A stretch of DNA of 64,000 nt, taken from assembly GCF_014650575.1 (NCBI RefSeq), contig NZ_BMVF01000001.1, positions 372,001 to 436,000 on the forward strand, given 5' to 3'. The notes beneath the pieces are model-generated. The model saw nothing but the letters and a program-made list of their open reading frames with translations, ran no database searches and was not told where the DNA came from. This DNA comes from Streptomyces naganishii JCM 4654. Lineage in GTDB: Bacteria; Actinomycetota; Actinomycetes; Streptomycetales; Streptomycetaceae. Positions 45,152 through 53,142 of the stretch are shown in pieces; positions within the stretch are counted from its first letter, which is position 1; each line of letters begins with the position of its first letter. Made by a program: the position numbers and the translations under genes.

Positions 45152-45254
45152 CGAAGAAGACCGAAGAGCTCGAAGCCGGCCGAAGAAGACCGAAGAAGAC
45201 CGAAGCAGACCAAAGAGCACCGAAGAAGAGTCCGAAGAAGAGTCCGAAGAAGCG
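45152..45254. repeat. Purine-rich 10-12-bp tandem repeats in the XRE leader
   Basis: About ten units of CGAAGAAGAC or CGAAGAAGAGTC follow one another; the plus strand is almost all A and G. The array ends 23 bp before the XRE start codon, so it would form an unstructured, AAG-rich mRNA leader. Confidence 0.85.
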
Positions 45255-45277
45255 GGACATGTTGTCGGAGGTGGGGC

Positions 45278-46138
45278 GTGAGCGAGCCGCGGTCGGCGCC
45301 GACCGTCGGGCAGGTCGTGCTCGGCCGACGCCTGCTCGACCTGCGGGAGCGCGCGGGACTCAAGCGTGAGGAGGCCGCCCGCATCCTGCGCGTCGCCCCC
45401 GCCACGGTCCGCCGCATGGAGATGGCCGAGGTCGCTCTCAAGATCCCCTATCTCCAACTGCTGCTGAAGGCCTACGGAGTCTGCGACGAAGAGGCCGAGG
45501 GCTTCGTGCAACTGGCCGAGGAGGCCAACCGCCCGGGCTGGTGGCAGCGGTTCCACGACATCCTGCCCGGCTGGTTCTCCATGCACGTCAGCCTGGAGGG
45601 CGCCGCCTCCCTCATCCGGTCCTACGAGCCGCACTTCGTGCCCGGCCTGTTGCAGACCGAGGACTACGCGCGCGCGGTGCTCGAGTCGGGGGCCGTCGGC
45701 CAGACCAGCCCCGAGGAGATCGAGCGCCACGTCGCGCTGCGCATGCAGCGCCAGGAACTGCTCACCCGTCCCGACGCCCCCAGGTTGTGGGTCGTGATGG
45801 ACGAGACCGTGCTGCGCCGCCCGGCAGGAGGCCCGGAAGTCATGCGTGCCCAGGCCGACAAGCTGCTCGAGGCCGCGAGGCTGCCCAATGTGACGCTGCA
45901 GATCGCCCCGTTCTCCTCGGGGCCGCACCCCGGCACGTACGGACCGTTCGTGCTGTTCCGATTCGCCGTGCCCGAACTGCCGGACATGGTCTACAGCGAG
46001 TACCTGACCGGCGCCGTCTACCTGGACGCGCGCAGCGAGGTGGCCACCCATCTCGAGGTCATGGACCGCATGGCGGCGCAGGCCGCCACTGCACATCGCA
46101 CGAAGGAGATCCTCAGGGATTTCCGCAAGGAGCTGTGA
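45278..46138 (+). CDS. XRE-family transcriptional regulator with DUF5753-type sensor domain (WhiJ-like)
   Basis: This 286-residue protein has an N-terminal helix-turn-helix (GRRLLDLRERAGLKREEAAR, RVAPATVRRMEMAEV) and a long C-terminal domain (YEPHFVPGLLQTEDYARAVL, WVVMDETVLRRPAGG, LPNVTLQIAPFSSGPHPGTY) characteristic of the many WhiJ-like regulators of streptomycetes. These are encoded with DUF397 proteins, which act with them in development. GTG 45278 has GGAGG 6 nt upstream; the frame is open upstream but that part is the purine-rich leader. The DUF397 gene starts immediately after its stop. Confidence 0.93.
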   Translation: MSEPRSAPTVGQVVLGRRLLDLRERAGLKREEAARILRVAPATVRRMEMAEVALKIPYLQLLLKAYGVCDEEAEGFVQLAEEANRPGWWQRFHDILPGWFSMHVSLEGAASLIRSYEPHFVPGLLQTEDYARAVLESGAVGQTSPEEIERHVALRMQRQELLTRPDAPRLWVVMDETVLRRPAGGPEVMRAQADKLLEAARLPNVTLQIAPFSSGPHPGTYGPFVLFRFAVPELPDMVYSEYLTGAVYLDARSEVATHLEVMDRMAAQAATAHRTKEILRDFRKEL

Positions 46139-46429
46139 ATGGATCGCATCACGTCCCAGCCCGACCCGCGCCTCCGCGGTGAGCGGATCCGCGGCGAGCG
46201 GATCTACAACGGCATGCCCGCGGCGGAGTTGGGCAGCGAAGGCTGGCACAAGCCGTGGAGCGGCGGCAATGGGGGCAACTGCCTGGAGGCGATGAAGCTG
46301 GCCGACGGCCGGATCGCCGTACGGCAGTCCACCGACCCCGACGGGCCGGCCCTCATCTACACCACCGACGAGATGACCGCCTTCATCGAGGGCGCGAAGG
46401 CGGGGGAGGCGGACTTCCTCCTGTCCTGA
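46139..46429 (+). CDS. DUF397 protein, partner of the XRE regulator
   Basis: This 96-residue protein carries the DUF397 core (GWHKPWSGGNGGNCLEAMKL, IAVRQSTDPDGPALIYT, EMTAFIEGAKAGEADFLL). DUF397 proteins (BldB/WhiJ partners) usually have 60-80 residues; the first 25 here include a duplicated RGERI. The ATG follows the XRE stop directly (TGAATG), so translation is coupled. Confidence 0.93.
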   Translation: MDRITSQPDPRLRGERIRGERIYNGMPAAELGSEGWHKPWSGGNGGNCLEAMKLADGRIAVRQSTDPDGPALIYTTDEMTAFIEGAKAGEADFLLS

Positions 46430-46530
46430 ACCGAATCCTTTTTCCTGGCACAACCCCCCTATCTTGGTACTGACTTGATCATTCGCTCTGTTTCGCCCAC
46501 CCGCCGCACCAGACGCCCATGGAGTGCCTC

Positions 46531-47376
46531 ATGACCGGGACGACCGGCACGACCGGACCCGATCCCCTCGACGCGACCGGTCCCACCGGGACCGGCATCG
46601 ACACCAGCAGACCGCATCCCGCGCGGATGTACGACTGGTACCTCGGCGGCAAGGACAACTACCCCGTCGACGAGGCGATGGGGCGGCAGATGCTGGCACT
46701 CGAACCGCGCGTGCCGGTGATGGCGCGGGTCAACCGGGCGTTCATGCACCGGGCCACCCGCTGGCTCGCCAGGAACGGCGTACGGCAGTTCCTGGACGTC
46801 GGCACCGGCATTCCGACCGAACCGAACCTGCACCAGGTGGCCCAGCAGGTCGCTCCCGACGCGCGTGTCGTCTACTGCGACAACGACCCGATCGTCCTCG
46901 CGCACGCGGCGGCACTGCTGCGCAGCACGCCCGAGGGCGTCACGGAGTACCTCCAGGCGGACGTCCGCGATCCGGCGACCATCGTCGACGGGGCCAGGAA
47001 GATCCTGGACTTCGGCCGCCCGGTGGCCCTCTCGCTCATCGCGCTGCTGCACTTCGTCTCCGACGAGGACGGCGCGCACGAGCTGGTGGGGCGGCTGCTC
47101 GCCGAACTCCCCTCGGGCAGCTATCTGGTGATGACCCACGCCACCGCCGACTTCACCCCGGAGGACTCGGCGGCGGCCACCGAGAAGCTCAAGTCGGCCG
47201 GCGTCACCCTGGCGCTGCGCTCCCGCGAGCAGTTCACCCGGTTCTTCGACGGACTCGAACTCGTCGAGCCCGGCGTCGAGGTGGTCCACAAGTGGCACCC
47301 GGAACTGGGCGAACCGGTGCCGGGCCAGGACGACGGAGTCATCCCGGGCTACGGAGCGGTCGCACGCAAGCCGTGA
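46531..47376 (+). CDS. SAM-dependent methyltransferase, DUF574 family
   Basis: A 281-residue protein of the actinobacterial Methyltransf_19 (DUF574) family: PHPARMYDWYLGGKDNYPVD, FLDVGTGIPTEPNLHQVAQ (SAM-binding), RVVYCDNDPIVLAHAAALL, and SLIALLHFVSDEDGAHELV. The substrate is unknown; the family is common next to XRE/DUF397 modules. ATG 46531 has GGAG 6 nt upstream, better than ATG 46519. The last codons run into an intergenic repeat array. Confidence 0.93.
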   Translation: MTGTTGTTGPDPLDATGPTGTGIDTSRPHPARMYDWYLGGKDNYPVDEAMGRQMLALEPRVPVMARVNRAFMHRATRWLARNGVRQFLDVGTGIPTEPNLHQVAQQVAPDARVVYCDNDPIVLAHAAALLRSTPEGVTEYLQADVRDPATIVDGARKILDFGRPVALSLIALLHFVSDEDGAHELVGRLLAELPSGSYLVMTHATADFTPEDSAAATEKLKSAGVTLALRSREQFTRFFDGLELVEPGVEVVHKWHPELGEPVPGQDDGVIPGYGAVARKP

Positions 47377-47580
47377 CGAGAGCCGTGCGCAAGCCGTGAC
47401 GCGAGCCCTGCGCACGGCTGTGCCGCGAGTCATGCGCACGGCTGCGATGCGAGTCATGCGCGGGTCGGGACGGGAGTCGTGCGCGGGTCCTGCGTAAGCC
47501 GTACCGCGAGCCGTGCGCAGGCCGCGGCGTGAGCCGTACGTGAGCCGTGGCGCGCGCCGTGCCGCGCGCCGGGTTGCGGG
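47363..47580. repeat. Imperfect 23-24-bp repeats between convergent genes
   Basis: About eight degenerate units built on CGCAAGCCGTGACGCGAGCC begin in the last codons of the DUF574 gene and end at the gltD stop, filling the whole 207-bp gap. Units diverge in pairs. Confidence 0.75.
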
Positions 47581-47583
47581 CGG

Positions 47584-49071
47584 CTAGACCGTCATCGGAC
47601 GGTCGTACGGCCCGATCGGCGCCGGAAGGCTCGAACTGCCGGTGAGGTGGCGGTCCACCGCGGCCGCCACCGCCCGCCCCTCCGCGATCGCCCACACGAT
47701 CAGCGACTGACCACGGGCCGCGTCGCCCGCGGCGAACACGCCGGGGACATTCGTCGCGAAGCCCGCGTCCCGCGCGACCGTCCCGCGCGGAGTCAGTTCC
47801 AGCCCCAGCTGGTCCACGAGCCCGTCCGCGCGGTCGGGCCCGGAGAAGCCCAGCGCGAGCAGCACCAGATCGGCCGGCAGCCTGCGCTCGGTGCCCGGCA
47901 GCGGGCGCCGGGCGGCGTCCACCTCGACCAGGTGCAGCCACCGCACCCGCCCCTCCGCGTCACCGGTGAAGCGGAGCGTCGACGCCGCGAACAGCCGGGC
48001 GTCGGCGTCCGCGGCGGGCGCCGTGCGCAGCTCTCCGGCCTCCTGGTGCGCGGCCGACAGCCGGTAGATCTTCGGGTACGTCGGCCACGGCTCGCTGTCC
48101 TCGTCGCGCTCCTCGTCCGGCTGGGCGTAGATGTCCAGTTGCGTCACGGACGCCGCGCCCTCCCGTACGGCGGTGCCCAGGCAGTCGGCGCCCGTGTCAC
48201 CGCCGCCCACGATGACGACGTGCCGGCCGGCGGCGGACAGCGGAGACGCCTCGATGTCGCCCTCGCACACCCGGTTGGCCAGCGGCAGGTACTCCATCGC
48301 CTGGTGTATCCCGGACAACTCCCGCCCCGCCACCGGAAGTTCCCGCCACGCCGTGGCCCCGGTGGCGATCACCACCGCGTCGTAGCGGGCCCGCAGCCCG
48401 TCGGCGTCCACGTCCCGCCCGACCGCCGTGGACGTACGGAACCTCGTCCCCTCGGCCCGCATCTGTTCCAGCCGCCGCTCCAGGTGGCGCTTCTCCATCT
48501 TGAAGGCGGGGATGCCGTAGCGCATCAGCCCGCCGGGCCGGTCGTCCCTCTCGTACACGGCGACCGTGTGTCCCGCGCGGGTCAGCTGCTGGGCCGCGGC
48601 GAGCCCGGTCGGCCCCGACCCGATCACCGCCACCGTCCGCCCGGACAGCCGCTCCGGCGGGCGCGGCGGGGTGAAGCCCTCCGCCCAGGCGCGGTCCGCC
48701 ACCGCGCACTCGACGTTCTTGATGGTGACGGCGGGCTGGTTGATGGCGAGCACGCACCCCGCCTCGCACGGCGCCGGGCACAACCGTCCCGTGAACTCCG
48801 GGAAGTTGTTCGTCGCGTGCAGCCGGTCGCTCGCCGCCCGCCAGTCCTCCCGCGAGACCAGGTCGTTCCACTCGGGGATGAGGTTGCCCAGCGGGCAGGC
48901 CTCGTGGCAGAACGGCACACCGCAGTCCATGCAGCGGTCGGCCTGCTTGCTGATGATCGGCAGCAGGGCCCCGGGAACGTAGACCTCGTCCCAGTCCCGC
49001 ACCCGCTCCCCGACGGGCCTGCGGGGCCATTCCTGGCGGGGGGTGGTCATGAAACCCTTGGGATCGGCCAT
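47584..49071 (-). CDS. gltD: Glutamate synthase small subunit-like oxidoreductase
   Basis: This 495-residue GltD-type protein has N-terminal iron-sulfur cysteines (CMDCGVPFCHEACPLG and LCPAPCEAGC), an FAD-binding motif VAVIGSGPTGLAAAQQL and an NADPH-binding motif VVIVGGGDTGADCLG, ending in GVFAAGDAARGQSLIVWAI. GltD feeds NADPH electrons to GltB for glutamate formation. No gltB is adjacent, so this may be a paralogue serving another partner. ATG 49071 has GGGAG 6 nt upstream; ATG 49086 is the alternative. Confidence 0.94.
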   Translation of the reverse strand: MADPKGFMTTPRQEWPRRPVGERVRDWDEVYVPGALLPIISKQADRCMDCGVPFCHEACPLGNLIPEWNDLVSREDWRAASDRLHATNNFPEFTGRLCPAPCEAGCVLAINQPAVTIKNVECAVADRAWAEGFTPPRPPERLSGRTVAVIGSGPTGLAAAQQLTRAGHTVAVYERDDRPGGLMRYGIPAFKMEKRHLERRLEQMRAEGTRFRTSTAVGRDVDADGLRARYDAVVIATGATAWRELPVAGRELSGIHQAMEYLPLANRVCEGDIEASPLSAAGRHVVIVGGGDTGADCLGTAVREGAASVTQLDIYAQPDEERDEDSEPWPTYPKIYRLSAAHQEAGELRTAPAADADARLFAASTLRFTGDAEGRVRWLHLVEVDAARRPLPGTERRLPADLVLLALGFSGPDRADGLVDQLGLELTPRGTVARDAGFATNVPGVFAAGDAARGQSLIVWAIAEGRAVAAAVDRHLTGSSSLPAPIGPYDRPMTV

Positions 49072-49199
49072 GGCCGTCTCCCTCATGTCCGCGTACGACA
49101 GGGCCGTGCGACATCGGGCGGCACCCTTGCGGCCACGATACGTCCCACGGGCCCCACACGCAGAGTCTGCGCCGGCGCCTTCTTCGGCCGAAGCCGAGC

Positions 49200-49955
49200 T
49201 CAGCCGACCTCCGCCTCCGCCCGTGTCCCGGCCCCGGCTCCCGCTCCCGGCCCGCTGTTCGCGTCCGCCCTTGTCCCGGCCCCGGGCTCACGCCAGGAGC
49301 GCAGTACCGACTCCACCGCTGGTGCGATCCGCCTTCGCGCCTCGGGGCGCGGCACCCCCGCCATCAGCAGATGGTCGTAGGGCGTCTCCCGGTGCCGTAC
49401 GGAGGCCGCGACCGCCGAGGTCACCGCGCTCTCGGACAGCGCCCGCCCCGCCGCACTGCGCCCGACCCGCCCGCTGCCGCGCTCCGCCGCGTGGGCCGCG
49501 ACGGCAAGGGCGCGCTCGGCGGGGCAGCCGGGATACAGCCGCCGGATCTCCGCCGCGAAGGCCTCCACGAACCGCGCGTCCTGCGCGGCCCGCCGCCGAG
49601 CGTCCCGCGCCCGCCGCCTGCGGCGCGCCTCCGCGTCCGCCAGGCACCGCCGCTCGGCCCGGGTGAGCGCACCCTCCTCCACCAGCAGCCCCTGACGCTC
49701 GTAGCGGCCCTTGCGCCGGTTGAAGCGCACCACCACCGCCCACAGCGTGCTCTCCTCCCGCGCCCTGCGCGTCAGCGCGGTGTCGCCGCGCGGCAGGAAC
49801 ACCAGGTGCCCGAGGTCGGCGCAGTCCGGGCAGCGGGGTGCTCCGTCCTCCAGCACGAGCAGGGCCTGCGGTCCACGACGGCACCGGGCGCAGTACTTGC
49901 GCCGCAGCGGCTGGACGACGACAAGTCCCGCGCGGGGCAGGGAAGTCGAGGTCAT
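49200..49955 (-). CDS. DUF2293 domain protein
   Basis: This 251-residue protein begins with a possible zinc module (KYCARCRRGP, CPDCADLGHL), has an Arg-rich middle (RRRRRARDARRRAAQDARFV) and then the DUF2293 domain (FVEAFAAEIRRLYPGCP, ESAVTSAVAASVRHRETPYD, LMAGVPRPEARRRI). The zinc module and basic character suggest nucleic-acid binding, which is inference. The C-terminal tail is Gly/Ala repetitive. No clear ribosome binding site precedes ATG 49955. Confidence 0.85.
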   Translation of the reverse strand: MTSTSLPRAGLVVVQPLRRKYCARCRRGPQALLVLEDGAPRCPDCADLGHLVFLPRGDTALTRRAREESTLWAVVVRFNRRKGRYERQGLLVEEGALTRAERRCLADAEARRRRRARDARRRAAQDARFVEAFAAEIRRLYPGCPAERALAVAAHAAERGSGRVGRSAAGRALSESAVTSAVAASVRHRETPYDHLLMAGVPRPEARRRIAPAVESVLRSWREPGAGTRADANSGPGAGAGAGTRAEAEVG

Positions 49956-50000
49956 GCCGGGTTCATTCCCCGGCGTACGCCCCGGCGCACACGACTGCGC

Positions 50001-50096
50001 GCCCCGTTGGGCGGCCCGCTCCGCGCCCGGCTGGGCGGCCCGCTCCGCGCCCCGCTGGGCGGCCCGCTCCGCGCCCCGCTGGGCGGCCCTGTGCGC
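50001..50096. repeat. 24-bp x 4 tandem repeat in a divergent promoter region
   Basis: Four 24-bp units (50001-50024, 50025-50048, 50049-50072, 50073-50096; core CTGGGCGGCCCGCTCCGC) lie between the divergent starts at 49955 and 50119. The inner copies are nearly identical, the outermost differ slightly. Confidence 0.92.
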
Positions 50097-50118
50097 CACC
50101 GGCCGCACCTGACGCATC

Positions 50119-50769
50119 ATGGGCGCTGTGCGACTGGAAGCGATCACCTGGGAACGGCTCGGCGACCTCCTCGCCGAGCGCCTGCTCGACCTCGAGCCGG
50201 GTGACGGCGGCCCCTGGCCGCGCATCGCCTTCGACGGCGCACCGGCGGCCCGCCCCGGCGACCTGGCCGAGCGCGTGTCGCAGGCGCTGCGGGTACGCGG
50301 CCGCCCCTCGCTGGTCGTGGGCGCCGAGGGCTTCCTGCGCCCCGCCTCCCTCCGCTACGAACACGGCCACCGCGACCCGGAGTCGTACTACAGCGGCTGG
50401 CTCGACACGGGCGCCCTGTGGCGCGAGGTCTTCGGCCCGCTGGAACCCGGCGGCGACGGCCGCGTCCTGCCCGATCTGTGGGACCCGGTCACCGACCGCG
50501 CCACCCGCAGTTCCTACGTCCCGCTCCCGCCCGGCGGCCTGCTCCTGCTGCACGGGCCGCTCCTGCTGCGGCACTGGTTCCCCTTCGACCTGACCGTGCA
50601 CGTACTGCTCTCCCAGGGCGCACTGCGCCGCCGCACCCCCGAACCGGACCACTGGACCCTGCCCGCCTTCGAACGGTACGAGGCCGAAGCCGACCCGGCG
50701 GGCACGGCCGACGTGCTGGTCCGCGCCGACGACCCGCGCCATCCGGCCTGGCGCGGTCCACTGGGATGA
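50119..50769 (+). CDS. Uridine kinase-like protein
   Basis: This 216-residue protein resembles streptomycete proteins annotated as uridine kinase: ITWERLGDLLAERLLDLEPG, WPRIAFDGAPAARPGDLAER, DPESYYSGWLDTGALWREVF, LLLLHGPLLLRHWFPFDLTV. The P-loop position reads FDGAPAARPG, lacking the usual GKS lysine-serine, so catalytic activity is doubtful. The start is ATG 50119, with no good ribosome binding site and the 24-bp repeats immediately upstream. A methyltransferase gene follows after 7 bp. Confidence 0.8.
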   Translation: MGAVRLEAITWERLGDLLAERLLDLEPGDGGPWPRIAFDGAPAARPGDLAERVSQALRVRGRPSLVVGAEGFLRPASLRYEHGHRDPESYYSGWLDTGALWREVFGPLEPGGDGRVLPDLWDPVTDRATRSSYVPLPPGGLLLLHGPLLLRHWFPFDLTVHVLLSQGALRRRTPEPDHWTLPAFERYEAEADPAGTADVLVRADDPRHPAWRGPLG

Positions 50770-50776
50770 TCGCCGC

Positions 50777-51586
50777 ATGACGCACAGCGCGCACGGAGAA
50801 GGCGACGGCTACCTGCTCGACAACCGGCAGACCGAGGCGGGCGAGCGTTTCGACGCCTTCGCCACCCTCTTCGACCCCACGACCTTCCGCCACCTCGAGG
50901 CACTCGGCGCCGGACCCGGCCTGCGGTGCTGGGAGGTCGGCGCCGGCGGCACGTCCGTCGTCTCCTGGCTCGCCGAGCGGGTCGGTCCGACGGGCAGGGT
51001 CGTCGCCACCGACATCGACACTTCGCTCGTCGCCGCGGCCGCGGGCCCGACGGTCGAGGTGCGCGTCCACGACGTGGGCGCCGAGGAGCCACCGGGGGAG
51101 GGCTTCGACCTGGTGCACGCCCGGCTCGTACTCGTCCACGTCCCCGACCGGGAACGGGCGCTGCGGTCCATGATCAGCGCGCTGCGCCCGGGCGGGCGGC
51201 TGCTGCTGGAGGACGCGGACCCCGCGCTCCAGCCCCTGCTGTGCCCCGACGAGCACGGCCCGGCGGAGGAACTCGCCAACCGGCTGCGGCGAGGCTTCCG
51301 CCGCCTCCTGGCCGACGGCGGCGCCGACCTGTCCTACGGCCGCAGGCTGCCGCGTCTGCTGCGGGAGGCGGGCCTGCGGCAGGTGGAGGCCGACGCGTAC
51401 TTCCCGGTCGCCTCGGCCGCCTGCACGGCCCTGGAGTCCGCCACGATCCGCCAGATCCGCCCCCGACTGGTCGCCGCGGGCCTGGCCACCGATGAGGAGA
51501 TCGACCGCCACCTGACCGACATTGCCTCGGCCCCCATGGACCTGACCACAGCCCCCATGATCTCGGCCTGGGGCCAAAGGCCGTAG
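50777..51586 (+). CDS. Class I SAM-dependent methyltransferase
   Basis: This 269-residue enzyme has motif I CWEVGAGGTSVVSWLAERVG, VVATDIDTSLVAAAAGPTVE, FDLVHARLVLVHVPDRERAL and LRPGGRLLLEDADPALQPLL, a pattern common to small-molecule and menaquinone/ubiquinone-type methyltransferases. The substrate is unknown. It lies 7 bp after the uridine-kinase-like gene and probably forms an operon with it. Confidence 0.9.
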   Translation: MTHSAHGEGDGYLLDNRQTEAGERFDAFATLFDPTTFRHLEALGAGPGLRCWEVGAGGTSVVSWLAERVGPTGRVVATDIDTSLVAAAAGPTVEVRVHDVGAEEPPGEGFDLVHARLVLVHVPDRERALRSMISALRPGGRLLLEDADPALQPLLCPDEHGPAEELANRLRRGFRRLLADGGADLSYGRRLPRLLREAGLRQVEADAYFPVASAACTALESATIRQIRPRLVAAGLATDEEIDRHLTDIASAPMDLTTAPMISAWGQRP

Positions 51587-51652
51587 CCGGCCCCGGCAGC
51601 CGGCTTGCAGGCCGCCCGGGGGCAGTGGCTGGCAGTGGCTCTGGGCAGCCGC

Positions 51653-51747
51653 CACGGACACCGGCGTGGACGGGTACCACCGGCATGAAGTGGTACCACC
51701 GGCTTGAAGTGGACCACCCGGCGTGGAGAGGTACCACCGGCGTGGAT
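51653..51747. repeat. 19-bp x 5 tandem repeat after the methyltransferase gene
   Basis: Five 19-bp units (51653-51671 through 51729-51747) follow one another; three contain the palindrome GGTACC followed by ACCGGC. The period is not a multiple of three, consistent with non-coding DNA. A 10-bp direct duplication (GGCAGTGGCT) lies just upstream. Confidence 0.9.
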
Positions 51748-51819
51748 GGTGCCCGGGCCGGCGATCCCGAACGCCCCGGCGTGCCGCGTGCGCACTGCCG
51801 GCTACCGGCGGCCCCGGGG

Positions 51820-53142
51820 TCAGCCGGGCGGTCGGCCGCCCACCTGGGTCACCGCGAGCCCGCCCGCTCGGCAGCCCGTCCTCGCGGCTTCCTCAGGGGT
51901 GGCGCCCCCGAGCAGCGCGGCGAGGAAACCTCCCGTGAAGGCGTCACCGGCACCCGTGGTGTCCCGGGCCGCGGCCGGCACGGCGGGCACGCGGGCGTGC
52001 ACGGCGCCCGACCGGGCGACGAGCGCTCCCGCCCCGCCCTGCTTGGCCACCACCAGCGGAAAGTGCCTGCTCAGCTTGGCCGCGGCGTCCGCCGGATCGG
52101 GCAGACCGGTCAGCAGGCAGGCCTCGTCCCGGCTCGGCAGCAGAACGTCCACACCCTGGGCGAGGGCCAGGAACCGGTCCACGCCCAGCGTGCCGAGGAA
52201 CCCCGCCGAGGCCGGGTCCAGGCTGACCGGCACCCCACGCGCGCGTGCCGAGGCGACGGCGGCGGACACCAGGGCGCGGCTCGGCGCGGAGAAGAGCAGG
52301 TAACCCGACAGGTGCAGCCGGCCCACCCCGTCGAGCAGCCCCTCGGACCAGTCCCCGGGGTCCAGTCGCAGGGACGCCCCGCTGTCGGTGAGGAACGTGC
52401 GCTCGGCGGCGGAGGCCCCGTCGACCAGACAGATCACCGTCCCGGTCGGTGCCTTCGGGTCCACCACCAGCCGGGGACGCACCCCGGCGGCGATCAACTC
52501 CCGCTCGTGCCAGGCGGCCGAGTCCGCACCCACCCGGCCGAGCAGCCGCACATCAGGGCACCCCTGACGCACCGCCCAGCAGGCCACATTGGCCCCCGCG
52601 CCGCCGGGCACGGTCGCAATCGAGGCGATCGTGTCCGTCCCGGCCGCGAGCGGTCCCCGGTGCCGGGCCACGACATCCGTCACAACATCCCCGACGACCA
52701 GCAGCCCCGCCCCACCGCGACACCCGCGGCCCGCACACGCGCCGCCGTCCCCGTGCCCCGGACCACGACCTGCGGGTCCACGCCCACCCCCGCTGGCGCC
52801 CGCCCCCGCACCGGCGCTCGCTCCCGCACCCGCACCGGCACCCGGGCCCCCGCGCTCCTCCCCGCTCGGACCGCTCGCGGACGCACTGCCTCCGGCCGCG
52901 ACCCGCAACACCCCGCTTGCGGCAGAAGCCCCGCCCCCGACCGCCGGAGCCCCACCATCGACTGCCGGAGCCCCGTCACCGACCTCCCGGGTCTCGCCCC
53001 CATCCCTGGCTGTCCCGTCACCGACCGCCGGAGCCCCGCCCCCGGCCTCCAGGGTCCCGTCCCCATCCCTGCGCGCCCTGTCGCCGCCCCCGGCCGGGGC
53101 ATGCGGGTCCTCCCCTCCCGGCTGCTCCCCTCCCGAGGTCAC
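51820..53142 (-). CDS. psuK: Pseudouridine kinase (PfkB family) with low-complexity N-terminus
   Basis: The PfkB kinase domain starts near residue 155 (GLLVVGDVVTDVVARH) and includes GGAGANVACWAVRQG and the signature DTTGAGDAFTGGFLAALL with the catalytic Asp. With psuG upstream it most likely phosphorylates pseudouridine to pseudouridine 5'-phosphate. PfkB kinases are about 300 residues; this has 440 because about 150 N-terminal residues are Gly/Ala/Pro repeats (GGAPAVGG, GAGAGAGASAG). GTG 53142 overlaps the psuG stop (GTGA), supporting the long form; no in-frame start lies immediately before the kinase domain, but a GTG near 52911 is possible. Confidence 0.85.
   Translation of the reverse strand: MTSGGEQPGGEDPHAPAGGGDRARRDGDGTLEAGGGAPAVGDGTARDGGETREVGDGAPAVDGGAPAVGGGASAASGVLRVAAGGSASASGPSGEERGGPGAGAGAGASAGAGAGASGGGRGPAGRGPGHGDGGACAGRGCRGGAGLLVVGDVVTDVVARHRGPLAAGTDTIASIATVPGGAGANVACWAVRQGCPDVRLLGRVGADSAAWHERELIAAGVRPRLVVDPKAPTGTVICLVDGASAAERTFLTDSGASLRLDPGDWSEGLLDGVGRLHLSGYLLFSAPSRALVSAAVASARARGVPVSLDPASAGFLGTLGVDRFLALAQGVDVLLPSRDEACLLTGLPDPADAAAKLSRHFPLVVAKQGGAGALVARSGAVHARVPAVPAAARDTTGAGDAFTGGFLAALLGGATPEEAARTGCRAGGLAVTQVGGRPPG

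Larger units (their letters stand above)
44847..45277. other. 431-bp divergent regulatory region between HATPase and XRE genes
   Basis: No gene is supported. It contains a 13-bp palindrome near the HATPase start and, in its right half, a purine-rich repeated leader ahead of the XRE gene. Both are listed separately. Confidence 0.6.

Noticed and set aside
45058..45369. A Lys-rich open frame (KKTE, PKKSPKKSPKK) that could look like a histone-like protein
   Set aside because: It arises from the purine repeats, has no ribosome binding site and overlaps the true start of the XRE gene in another frame.
32416..47376. The accessory block as a recently integrated mobile element
   Set aside because: No integrase, transposase, tRNA-end duplication or composition shift was seen at its borders; GC content and codon use match the core genes.
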